DNA of 64,000 nucleotides, taken from positions 6,556,001-6,620,000 of the forward strand of contig JAKOON010000006.1 in the NCBI GenBank assembly GCA_022577435.1, read 5' to 3'. The translations under genes and the position numbers were made by a program. Source of the DNA: Embiotoca jacksoni (taxonomy: Eukaryota; Chordata; Actinopteri; Embiotocidae). A model generated the notes under the pieces. That model saw only the letters and a list, made by a program, of their open reading frames with translations, did no database searches and was not told the DNA's origin. The stretch's first letter is position 1. Every line of letters starts with the position of its first letter. Shown one piece after another: positions 13,801 to 25,244 of the stretch.

Positions 13801-14515
13801 CCATTAAAAATTTATATCCAGCACTTATTCAAAATTAAGCCTCAAAAAGCGGTATGCTTGTTTTGACAGGCCTGTGGTGAAGTCAGGTTTACGCTGTGGG
13901 TGTCCTCAGGTTCGCGATCAGATTGAGTCACATCCACCTCTCGTTCCTTCCCAGCTTGTCCAAATATGGTCACTTCTGGCTCCAGAATAGAAAGAAGGGG
14001 ACGGCCAAAATCCGAACTCCTTCAGAACGGCTGTTCATAAACCAGTGGATGAAGGTGTTTTTTAAATGAGATATAGATTGAATTTCCATGTCCTTTCACA
14101 CACCGACACCATCCTACAGCAGAGACAGCCTTGTACTTATAGACTTATTTCTTTTTTTGCTCCCCACTCATTGCAATGGACAAAAAGCCCTTAGTGCTAA
14201 AAAAAGGATATCTGAAAATGAGCAGACTCCATCTGCTTCGGAAGGTCATATGAAATAATCAAAGGCTCCAGAACACCTGCTAAATGGACCCCATGAAAAG
14301 AGAAAACCCAGATTTGACCATGGAGAAGTAATTTAATGATCTTCTAATTTCTAATTTTCACAGAAGCCTTCTCCTCTCGCCGTGCGGCTTCTGAAGTCCC
14401 GTGTTGGCCCCGCCAAACATCTGGGAGATTTTCAGATTTCCTGTCTTCCTAAAGTAGAATTAAAGATCTCCAAAACTAATTTCAGCCTTATTTGAATTGA
14501 AGCAGCTGTTTGCAG

Positions 14516-15233
14516 TTAGCTCACAGTCACGATGGGCTGCACTGAGAGGATGTCTGTCCTCCCTGTGAGGGCCTGCCTGGCAGTGAAGAGCACATGTGTG
14601 TCTTTCAGGTTGTGGGACTGACTAGAAGAAGCGTGACTCTGCTCTAAGGAGGCCTGGTCCGGGTGCGACAAAGCGCGTCTTGGTCTTGAAGACTCGTTGT
14701 TGTCGGGCCAGGCAGTTCTGTGACAGGGAGCGCAAGCAACTGCAGGGTGAACCTCGCGCTCCAACCCGACCACCGCCCTCTGTCTCCTCCTGCACCTGTC
14801 GAAGAGGAGCCGGAGCTCCTGGCGGAAGGTGGGATTCAGACAGCAGTAGATGAAAGGGTTGTAGCAGGTGGAGCTCATAGCCAGCCAGTGAAAGCAGAAG
14901 TACAGGGCATTAGAGGAGTGGATGGCCTGGCTGGACAGCAGCACTACGTAGCAGTTAAGGGGAAACCAGCAGACAGCAAACACCGCAACCACCAGGAGCA
15001 ACATTGCCAACGTTCGCCGCCGCTTCCTCCTGTGGGTGGCGTGCTGAGCGGTTGTGGTGTCACCAATGGCATTGTGGCGCCACAGCCGTCGGGCCACTGT
15101 GGTGTAGGAGGCAGTGATGATGATAAGTGGGAGCATGTAAAGCAATATGAAGGTCAGGAGGTCAATGTACTGCCAGTAGACATCTGAAGGCTCTGGGAAG
15201 TCAGGAACACACAGGCTTCGCTCCTTGTCCTTA
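14516..15233 (-). CDS. gpr83: gpr83 coding exon 4
   Basis: Starts after tctcaccag|T and reads SKDKERSLCVPDFPEP, TM5 (LLTFILLYMLPLIIITASY), a basic ICL3 with RRKRRR, TM6 with CWFPLNCYV, TM7 with NPFIYCC and a 3' tail ending in TAA. The C-terminal tail is rich in Arg, Ser and His and longer than in human. A minus-strand ATTAAA lies near 14,338-14,333 downstream. Confidence 0.95.
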
Positions 15234-18200
15234 CTGGTGAGAGAAAGTCATTACAGTGGAGGCAAGACAGATTAGAGGAAAGTAGACAAGGTCAGACGTA
15301 GGACACAAGTTAGTGTAAGACTGCGAATACCTTCCACTTTTATTGATTCATTGTTTTGTCTATAAAATGTCTGAAAATGTAGTGAAATTATAATATCCCC
15401 CAAGTGCCCAAAGAGACAGATGCTTTAATGGAATCAACAGTCCAAAAACACAAAATTCTCACATTTGAGCAGCTGGAACAAGATAATTTGAGGCATTTTT
15501 TCTTGAAAACTGACTCACATTTTCTATAGTTATATAGTTAGACTCATAGACAGAGTCTATAAGTCCCTACATTTAGAATTCTGCACTTCACTACATCATA
15601 GCAGGACTGCAGGAAGTACAAGTATTGCCCCTTGGAAGCAGGGATGTCATTCATTTTCCAATCCTCACTCTTTGCTATTGTAACTAGCAATGAGGGATCC
15701 CAAACATGAACAAATTTGTGATTTTAACTTAAATCGTTATCTTTCCCTTACCAAATAATGTTTGTGCCTAAACCTCCTAGTTCATGTCTTTGTATTAGCC
15801 TACACTTGAAGAAGACAAGTCACATCAATGGAGTCTAATCATCTTTCTCTGTTGCAAACCTCATAAAATGTTACTTCTCTTTATGGATAGGTACAACTCT
15901 GTATCCTTTTACCTGTATGTAAAAGTCAGGAGTTTTTGATAGATTGCATGTGGGAGGGAGAAGCAGCTGGCCATAATCCAGATAACAGCGACCCAGACAC
16001 CACCTTGTGCTGGAGACATGCGAGGTCTCAAAGGATGTAAAATCAGCTGAGAAGAAAAGATAATGACCACAAATATCAAACAAACTACACATCAGATTAC
16101 TTCTATATTTGGTTTGCTCTGGAACAAAATGTCACAGGGAGAAGGTCTTGACATGACTGCTTACTGTGAATGTGAATTCTATTTAGTGATGAACAGAGGT
16201 GTTACAGTGGAAACACAACATTCCTGCTGTACTGACTATAAAGATTACAATTAAGTATTATTACACGAGAGGGTGTGCTTTAACGTGATTATTGTTTTAC
16301 GGGCTCCTGCCCATGATGCACCTTCTTCGGTCTAAGACAGTGACATTCTGCCCCTCTTGAAACACGAATGCTCCTTAAAACATCTCGCCCATCTCATTGC
16401 TTCATTGACACAGCCTTTCAAAGTTTTCCTTTACCGATTTTTCCAGTTTACACAACATTTTATGTGCGCTCTCTGCTCAAGTCCATCGTTAAATTGCAAA
16501 TGCACACATGCCAGTGGCCACAAAAAGACACGTAACTCAGGTGCTAATCAAGTAATATAACTTGGAATACTTACACAACAAAAGCTTCCTCCTGCTTTCC
16601 ACGGTGCAGCGCACTGTTCATACTCTTTTGATTCACCCCCAAAGGATTTATATACAATGCCCACCGAACAGAACTTCACAGTTCAAGCTGGTTTCAAGAG
16701 ATCTTTAAAAATAAAAACTGATCAAAATAACATAACGAACCTTAATAATTAACTAAAACAAACCTTTTCGGGAGACAACTGTCTTCATGGATGTAAATGG
16801 AAGAAGGGGCAAAGAAGAGAGTGGAGATGGAGGTGCTCAGGGGAGTTTATTCTCTCAGTCTGGCACAGCTGTGTGGCTTTCTTTTGTAGTTGGTGGTATG
16901 GCGATTTTGACCAAGTTATTGTCATTTGTTATAGTATAGGGAGAAAAATTCCAGAAGTCCGCATTAATATTCTCTGTGGTTGTTGCCACACTGACATTCA
17001 AGGCTTAAACTGACCTTAAACACATCTGTTTTCCACTCACAGCTTTTTTCTTACGTTCTTATCTTGACAGCGAGTGTGAGTCGAAATATACAGTATTTAA
17101 TTTGCACTGCTTGGTGTGGACAGCACTGACATTCAGGTATACACCCACATCTCTGATATCATAGGATGCCTGAAAAACATTTTTTTATACAAAAACATGA
17201 CTCACCAACTCAGCCCTTTTCTACTAAGTCCATGACCATGAACTCACAAAGAACCTGTCCTCACTTCCAGGAGTACATATTCACACTACATACTGTATTT
17301 TCAATTCACCAAAACTCTGTCTTCTATTATAATTATGCCAGCAGTTTAGCTTCACTCTTCTGTTTCTATTGCATATAACATATTTTTCACAATATCTGCG
17401 AGTATGAATATTCTACTTATTTTAAGAACAGACATAAATACTGATTTACCGATGTTTTCGATGTGCTCAGAGTGCTAACAGCTGCAGCAGTATGTTACTG
17501 CAAAAAAAAAAAAAAAAAAAAAAAAAAATTTATTTTGATTTTATACACTTTATTAATCCCCGAGGGGAAATTTCTTCACTACAGCAGGGGGGCTCTCAGG
17601 GGGGAGCTGCTGCAGCAGGCTGCCACTAGCGCGGCGCCAGGTAACCTGACCTGAGGTGCATGTTTTTGGATGATGGGAGGAAGCCGGAGAACCCGGAGAG
17701 AACCCACGCAAGCACAGGGAGAACATGCAAACTCCGCACAGAAAGGCCCAGGACCGGATTCGAATCCGGAACCTTTTTGCTGTGAGGCGACAATGCTAAT
17801 TATACTGAAACACAAGTGTATGCTTACGTTGCACTATTTAACTTAAAATATCACTGATCACTTATATCCACTCAATAAGCAATTGCTTGTTTCATATTCA
17901 ATTGAAAAATACTATGTTATGTCACATTGTTGCAAACCATGCTTATTAGACATGCTATTTATTATTTACAAGTCTCCAGGGGTTTCTATGAACCTGTGAT
18001 TTACATTGTTATCTACTGGATATTACTTAAAAAATAAGCAAATGTTCTGATCAAAAGTGTAAGTTTTAGCTTTTGTTGGTCTGCCTATGAGTTTTCATCA
18101 AAGGGGTGTTCCTGTGGCAATGCAGGGAATATTGATTTTAAAAATGGAGCTTGACTATATGAGAAGTTTGCAACTCATTGACTAAAATCCCCACACGATT

Positions 18201-20462
18201 AACAGCAACTAAACAGTATTTGGGCTTTATTAGGAATTAACTCAGAAAATGTGGTGCTCATGTGTGCACTACTTTGTTTTAAGAGGAAATGGTCATAAAT
18301 CACAGTTTTGCATCACTCTCTCAGCAGTGACACAAATAATGAATGACAGTCTGTTTACTATTCAGTGCAGTACTCCTATGTGGGGATTGTTTGGTAGTGG
18401 TCATTGTTGTTGTTTTTTAATTGGGGGCTTTTACTGTGTGAAGTCTAAATTGTTCTGATTCATGCAGGGAAATTTCAGACACTGCTACAAAACAAGATTT
18501 CAGTTTAAAACCTGCACAGTTGCTTCAAATGTGCTGTGGCTCTGTATAACCACAACACAATAGGTCAATTTCACTGTTACCTTCAGACACAAGAAGAATG
18601 TTTAAAATGTGGCTTCAAAAACATTTCAACTATCTTCAGTTTAAGAGACAAAGCTGTTGCTCGAATTTGTTTTGGTCTTATTCAAGTGGTCCAGTGCAAA
18701 GGAATCCGCAGCAGGGGAGACCAGCTACCTGCTTATATTTGAGTATGCAGCTACTTTCTAAATTTCAAGTTGATTCATGCTTTGTGTATTTTTAATGGCA
18801 CCACATACAACAAGTATAAACTGGGCAACGTTGTCAGGCTGGCCAGTAAAATCAGTAAGCAGCGGGCTTCCTTTTCATCCAATCTTTGGAAATCCAGACC
18901 AATTTCAGTTCACATAGTTAGACATCTTGTTCTCTGTTCAGAGATAGATGATTATAAAGATGAGGTAGAATAAGGTAGCACTGTAGATAATATACCTACT
19001 TAAAATATTTTTGAACTGCCTCTTGGTTCCTTGGACATCAAGCTTTCTTACTTTTTGCAGTTATCCCTAACTCGTTAGTCATCATATGGTTTCACTTTAT
19101 AAGTTTGTCTGTCTCTTTATTGCTCTTAATGCTACCCTACTTAAAAAAAAAGAATTGTGTTACCACCGAACTGAACATAAAGCCATAAAGTCAAGGAGAT
19201 CTCAGGATTTATGTCCAACACCTCTTCTCTCTAGCGCTTCCATGTTTGGGCTCCAATAGCTCAATAATTCCGGAATATGTTTTCTGTTTCAGTGTGAGTA
19301 GGACTTTGAGCATTGATGGTGAACGAGCTGACGTTTAGAGAGGAGCATTGCTGCTTCCTCTCCTGATGTAAACAAACCTGTCGCCGGTCCAGGGCAATGG
19401 CCGTGAGAGTGAGAGTGGAGACATGCAGGGAGCAGTACTGTACAAAGCGACTGATGTGACACATTGTCCTCCCAAACACCCAGGTACTGTTCACGAAGCG
19501 GACCTGAGAAAATACACATGCACACACAGTGTAGGTAGTGTACATTGTGTCACCTCATCCAGCCGTCAATATAAGACATTTTTCAATACCGTCAAATTAC
19601 TAAAACCACTTGATTAAACACAAATGAATGCTCATAAAGTCTCTGAGGTAATATTAAATTGCCAATGGGAATATGTTTTCTGTTTCAGTATAAGTAGGAC
19701 TTCGAGCATTGATTACTAACACACAGAGATAACACCATTGGCGCCATCTTTTGGTGTCAACAGTCTTAATCACACACTATGTATGTCCTTTACATAATGC
19801 TCAAATACAGCAATGTGGAGAGGAGGGAGCAGGAGCAGTGCCCCATTGAATTCATGATTTAATTTAGTTTTACTATTTATTTTTTTAATTGTAAAGACTG
19901 AGAGTTCCCTATTATGGAACATATTGGGTGGTGTTCACATGAGCCATAAGTGCAAGGGAACAGCACACACACACACACATCAAGCTGTCAAATCTCCAAC
20001 CAGGGTTAAAAGTGATCTTACCAGGGTAAAAGGTGTGTTGAGGACCGTGATGAAGATATCAGCCACCGCGAGGTTCAAAATAAACAAGCTGGTGGCAGAC
20101 TGAGTGCGCTTGTTTTTGACCACTACATGGCACACCAGTGTGTTCCCAAACAGGGAGATCACGATGATCAAACAGTAGGCTGCCACGAGAAGCGCCTTGA
20201 CGCTGCCGTCCTGTGACTGCCCTCCACCGCTCTTCTTACTGGCCAGAGAGTGCCAGTCCTCCAGCATCCCCTCGTCAAAGTCCAGGAGGAAAACTCCCGA
20301 GGTCCGGTTACCCAACTGTCCCGAAACATTAAGGAAACGCTCCTTGTAAGAAAACACCGCATCTCCCAGAAGTGAGGAGTCGTTAAGTCTCTGTCCCGCT
20401 GCTGTCCTGTCAGAGGTGCTCATGCAGAGGACCATCGATAACCAAACACACACTCCTCTCAT
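14516..20462 (-). CDS. gpr83: GPR83-like class A G protein-coupled receptor (4 coding exons)
   Basis: Four exons join in phase: 20462-20022, 19503-19378, 16046-15913 and 15233-14516, 1,419 nt, giving 472 residues (human GPR83 is 423). A signal peptide covers about residues 1-22, with N-glycosylation sequons at N27, N45 and N52. TM1 is about 89-115 (LFGNTLV) and TM2 about 124-147 (LAVAD). The FVNSTWVFGRTMCHISRF block precedes TM3; the DRY position reads DRR at 186-188. C162 and C242 (SLCVPDFPEP) form the expected extracellular disulphide. TM6 has CWFP, TM7 NPFIY, and the C-terminus ends PIVTVS, like human GPR83. Human GPR83 has been reported as a receptor for the proSAAS peptide PEN; that ligand is family knowledge, not visible here. 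The start ATG at 20,462 opens a plausible signal peptide. The receptor acts at the plasma membrane. Teleosts may carry paralogues, so the a/b assignment is open. Confidence 0.96.
15913..16046 (-). CDS. gpr83: gpr83 coding exon 3
   Basis: 134 nt, acceptor cttctcag|CTGATT, donor TACAG|gtaaaa. It reads LILHPLRPRMSP, then TM4 (VWVAVIWIMASCFSLPHA) and QKLLTFTY, and matches the ICL2-TM4 segment of GPR83. It leaves phase 2 (AG|T, Ser) for exon 4. Confidence 0.94.
16047..19377 (-). other. gpr83 intron 2 (3.3 kb)
   Basis: No exon of any other gene is seen inside. It contains an A-run at 17,502-17,527, a SINE-like copy at 17,528-17,796 and AT-rich unique sequence. Confidence 0.8.
17528..17796 (-). repeat. 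tRNA-like SINE-type repeat, copy 2
   Basis: On the plus strand it shows 'tattaatccccgaggggaaa', then 'gatgggaggaagccggag', 'gggagaacatgcaaactcc' and 'ggattcgaatccgg'. The last is a tRNA B-box-like sequence when read on the minus strand. Its plus-strand 5' side abuts an A-run of about 26 nt (17,502-17,527). Confidence 0.8.
19378..19503 (-). CDS. gpr83: gpr83 coding exon 2
   Basis: Encodes 42 residues (148-189) from VRFVNSTW through the DRR motif at the end of TM3. The acceptor is ttttctcag|GTCCGC. The donor CGACAG|gtttgt is weak at +3/+4 but sits exactly where the family alignment needs it, phase 0 on both sides. Confidence 0.94.
20022..20462 (-). CDS. gpr83: gpr83 coding exon 1
   Basis: Encodes residues 1-147: signal peptide, glycosylated extracellular N-terminus, TM1 and most of TM2, ending TPFTL. 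The donor is CTG|gtaaga, phase 0. The N-terminal tail is longer and more acidic than in human before TM1. Confidence 0.95.
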
Positions 20463-20616
20463 TTTATGATTGGTTTTTTTTTTCTTTTCTCCAGTCTTTG
20501 TGTAACTTGATGGAGCTGCACACGCGCTCCGTCACCGGTGTCACTGAAGTGATGCAGAGAGGCTGAACCATGAGCAACAAGTTGTGTGATGCGACTCAAC
20601 AGCGGCTGCTGTTTGG

Positions 20617-20618
<2 letters not shown>

Positions 20619-20656
<38 letters not shown>

Positions 20657-20674
20657 AAGAGAGAGAGAGAGAGA
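20619..20674 (+). repeat. (GT)n(GA)n microsatellite upstream of gpr83
   Basis: About 17 GT units followed by about 7 GA units, some 160-210 bp upstream of the gpr83 start codon, so probably in or near its promoter or 5' UTR. Confidence 0.9.
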
Positions 20675-20879
20675 CCATGTTGGAGGATTTGAAGAAATTA
20701 TTTCTCTATCTGTTTACACTAGTGTAAGTATTCAAGCAGCTTTCACCAACAAAGGTAAGGTGTTTTCACCGCGCGTAAAACAAAGACAGTGTCTTGATCT
20801 TTATTTTTTTTAAGTTATTTTAGCCCTTTGGAGAAAAACTGTAGTTCAGTTGCGAACACACCGGATCCTTGGTAATTAA

Positions 20880-21080
20880 CATAGACTGTTTATAAAGGTG
20901 GACGTCGCGTGCGGGTCTGAAAAATGACGCCAATGCTGAGGCGCTATAAACTTGCAATACCTCCGAGTGCAGCTAGGGATTGACTCCAAAAAGCCTCTGA
21001 ATCCTCAAACTGCCATTCAACTTCAATCATGAAATAAAAAGTCAGTGAAATTTCTAGAAGTTATTATGGTATTGTGATGT
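20880..21080 (+). repeat. 'catagactgtttataaa' dispersed repeat, copy 2
   Basis: Shares with copies at 13,578 and 27,334 the ordered blocks 'catagactg', 'gggtctgaaaaatgacgc', 'gcaatacc', 'ccaaaaag' and 'catgaaataaaaagtcagt'. Confidence 0.8.
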
Positions 21081-23049
21081 ATTTGAAAGCCGTATTTATT
21101 TATTTAATGTGCATATTTATCTCTGTGTGAATTTTTTTTATTTAACATCATGTTTTGAGACACAATCTAAGGAGACTCTTGTCTGGCTTGACTGACAGAT
21201 TGACCGGCCAGGATGTGTTTAGGTATTTTTTTGGCCCACAGACAATCAATTTGGTGGCCAGATTTCCTTCACACTCTGCCTTGGTTGTGCCTTTTTCTTA
21301 ATTAAGTGTACACTCAGCCAAGTCAAATGCAGCCTGGGGATGAATTCACCCTCAGGCAGACATGTGTTTGAATATGTTATGTAAATTCAGTTTGTGTCCA
21401 GTGCCTATAGTAGACACATTATATGTAACCTACCAAGTAAGATATAGTACTGGATGGACTGCCAAACCCATAGGGACCTCAGCTTCACCAGGTTTTCTGC
21501 ATCAACACGAGTACGAGATATTTAGTGCATGCATTCCTCTTCCTTCTTAAAACCTATATTGCCCACATCACCCACAGTGCAACATAATCGCACAGTTAAT
21601 CAAACTGGTGACGCCTTAATGGGCAACACAGCTCCCCAAAATAGTTACACCGCTGAACCGAAGAGGTGAACCACTCTGTTTACCTGCTTTGTGCAGTATG
21701 GCTGATCAAAGGGATTGAGACACAGCGAGACCTTCCACTCATATTCAACAGTTACAGTTCTGCTGTCAGTTTCCACCTTTTATCAGCATTCTGCGAACAT
21801 CTCTGTCCTTAGCCTGGTATTTAATGAACGGAACAATAACTGCAGTTTCTTTGTCATAGGAACAGAAAAGATTATTTTCATTTCATTTTTTCCATCCATA
21901 AAATCCAATGGCATAAAGCCAATATTATACCTGCTCACGCTCAATAGCCATGTTGCGCAGCATCCTGTTCGCAATGTTCAAACATCTACTGTATTGCATC
22001 CAGTCGATCAACTAAATAAAATCCATAAATTTGACAGACATTTTTATGTTCCCATTATGCGGTTGTACAAGGAGTATGTGCACTGTGCAGTAGGAGAAGG
22101 AATTCATTAGTACTGCCACTCCTGATTCAGATACTCACTGGAACCACATACTCTCTCCAAATGTGTGAAGAGGGTGCCAATCTCACTCAGGAAAAAAGAG
22201 TGAGGATCTTGACATACTGTTTAGACAACTGGCTGATCCTTGCTTTCTTGCAGCGGGAAGCTGAAAATAGAGTTAGAATTGATGGATGTAACTTTCGTTC
22301 TATTAGTATCGGTCGCCCTCTAACTGCAGCGCAGCACAAATCCAGTTGCACTGGCATGTTCATGCAGCTTTTTTTGTGGATCAAGATGATCAAGGCCTGG
22401 ATTTGAATCAGACAGTGGTCGTGTGTCATGACGTTTAACCATCTCAGCCAAAGGCACTCGGGTTAACTACAATTAATTGCAATTAAATGACACTGTACTA
22501 TACTGTTATATGCTTTATTTACCGTGGTCGGGTTAATATATTCCATCACTTTTTAATCAATAGGTCCAAATGTTGGGAAATACTTTTATGCACTTTCTGA
22601 CAGGGAGTTACACGAGAAGAGTGATACCACTCTCACATTTGAACACTAAATATAAGGCTCTAATCAGCAGCTGCTTCGCTTATATTTACGCAACGACTGA
22701 AAACAGTTGGAAACAGCCAACCTGGTTCTGCATGAAAAAGTAGCCTACCAGCAACCCTAAGTGGTCTCTTCCTGTTGCAGTATGAAACACATTTTTGCAC
22801 ACTTCAACATTGAGTGACAATAAATCAGAGCTTTCTAAATATCAATAAAATGGTGGATAAGATTTTGATATGTCAAAGGTTCCATTACACATTGATTAAA
22901 ACATGCCAGACTAATCCCAACCAGCTGAGTGCACCTGTTGCTAATGCAGTAATTAGAGTCTGAGTTTTTGTCTTCCTTTTCAGTTTTTTGTTGTTGTAGT
23001 GCTTCTTGATATGATGGATTTAGCTACTCTCCATGCAAATAAGGTTGAC

Positions 23050-23442
<393 letters not shown>

Positions 23443-23656
23443 GTCCAATAAATTAGCCCATCTTGTGTGCTTACACTAACAGAGATCTCCATTTGCAGGC
23501 TGTGCTATGGACTATACTGCCTTACTAAATAGATATGTATGTAATATGGTTATATTTAGCCTTAATTCGGGAGTCTGCGGGCCAAAATTGAAACAGGCGG
23601 AAGCGCCGTTGGGAATACCAAAAATGTTGCCACAGAAGAAGCGAACGGCCGCGAGG

Positions 23657-23734
23657 ACTTATGGGTAGTGTAGTCTTTTAACAGCGTGCCTCCCTTTACG
23701 ATAACTTGACAACCAACTACACTTCCCGTGTGTC
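23657..23734 (+). promoter_or_regulatory. Likely ankrd49 promoter with inverted ZNF143-like sites
   Basis: Positions 23,716-23,734 read ACTACACTTCCCGTGTGTC, which fits the ZNF143/STAF core ACTACAnnTCCC. Positions 23,657-23,674 carry the same motif on the minus strand with one core mismatch (ACTACACTACCC). The surrounding 23,630-23,930 is CpG-richer than its flanks and lacks the AT-rich character of the region. A first non-coding exon with donor CTCGA|gtaagc near 23,813 is plausible. Motifs are seen; promoter function is inferred. Confidence 0.55.
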
Positions 23735-25019
23735 TTCACGACAGCCGGTTTGATTTGGTGGTTTTGACAAGTGCGGCTGAACTGTGCTAGCTGCATTTCT
23801 TAAACCTCTCGAGTAAGCTGCTCGTCTTTGCCACGAGAAATGTTGACGAAATGTTTGTCAACACTTAACTGTTGTGCAGCAGGCTGCGTTAAGTCAACGT
23901 AAACGGACTTGTTGGCGTCCATTGTCTGCGACTAAATTCACAACTTGGGGTATGTACATGATATAGATACATACAGATATGAGGATTTTATGCTTTTCTT
24001 TCTCATATTTTCAGTGAAAACAAGGCGTTTGTGTTTAATCAGTAGTAGATGAATCGCTACCTGTTTTCATAGCTATGTGTTAATGGTAAAAGGGGTTAAA
24101 TTATCCGATTCTAGCTTGTGAAATGTAAATATTTTCTTGTTTCCTGCAGTCCTCCATGATAATATATCTTTTGGGTGTAACTGTTGGTCGTGACAGAAAA
24201 AAAAAAAAAACACAGGCTGCACCTAACTGGTTTGAAAACACTAGTAAGACCCATATGATGGCATTAATCCTGCAAAGGACAATAATTCACGTTTAAAAAA
24301 TGGACTCAAACATTGTTCATTTATCAAACAGTTGCCAGTTAAAACAGGCAGAACAAAACAAAAAAAAAGACTTGTAATGCTTATTTTGTGTCTTTGTAAG
24401 AATCACATTTAGAGAGCAAAAAGGAAGACAAAAATAACCGCGCAGCCATACTTGCCTCTTGAGGCAGCACCTGCGCAAAAGTTTGTTGTTTATACTTATA
24501 ACATTTAGTGACAGCCACGCCCGTAATGATCTGCTTCGGTGAATAACTTGCATGTTAACAAAGGAACAACACAGGAGGGGTGGTAGTTTTCAAATTAGGT
24601 AATTTATGAGGATGAGTCTGACTTTACACACAATCCAGACATCATATTAAAACTGAGTGGGAAAAAAAAAAAAAAAAGACATCCTGAGGCAACTCAGTGT
24701 TTTTTTTTAAGGGACATTTCAGATGCATTCGATGTGATGTTTTACACCAGACACTTGGTAGAAATTATGAATTGGCACATTTGGTTGATCAGTGGGGGTC
24801 AAGAGTGTCAAATTAAAGCCTGGGGCACCTGGAGGGAGGAAGTGATAAATGGTAACATTGCTCTGAATTGTCGTGTTTTCGTTAATTAGCACACTATTTT
24901 CTAATACCCTCTTCTCCAGCTCTGATTTTAGTTTCTCCTCAGTCACTTTGGTCCCTCTGATCTGTCTAATTCCTCACTGTCTCGTTTGTCCTGGTTTTCT
25001 GTGACAAAAACAGTAAGTG

Positions 25020-25244
25020 ATGGAGTTTCCAGAAGATTTTAACCAACTTGAACTTCTTGATACGCACGGACACTTGATCCCTCGAGGAGCCAGCAGTCTG
25101 TGGGCTGGAAGCAAGGAAGAGGAGGAGGAGGAGGAGGAAGAGGTGGAGGAGGCAGGCCGCAGTGAGGAGTGGTATCTGGAAAAGCAGGAAGCTCTCAAAG
25201 AAAACCCGAAGGAGCTCGTGCTGTGGGCAGCGGAAAACAATCGT
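25020..25244 (+). CDS. ankrd49: ankrd49 coding exon 1
   Basis: 75 codons ending AACAATCGT|gtaagt, phase 0. The GAG/GAA-rich stretch at 25,116-25,150 encodes the acidic run; it is a purine-only repeat and likely length-variable. Confidence 0.95.

Noticed and set aside
14720..15187. 155-codon plus-strand ORF
   Set aside because: Antisense of gpr83 exon 4, whose receptor identity is certain.
21715..22110. 131-codon plus-strand ORF between gpr83 and ankrd49
   Set aside because: Aromatic- and Ser-rich, no domain, no conserved motif and no plausible promoter. Its length is within chance for AT-rich DNA over 64 kb.
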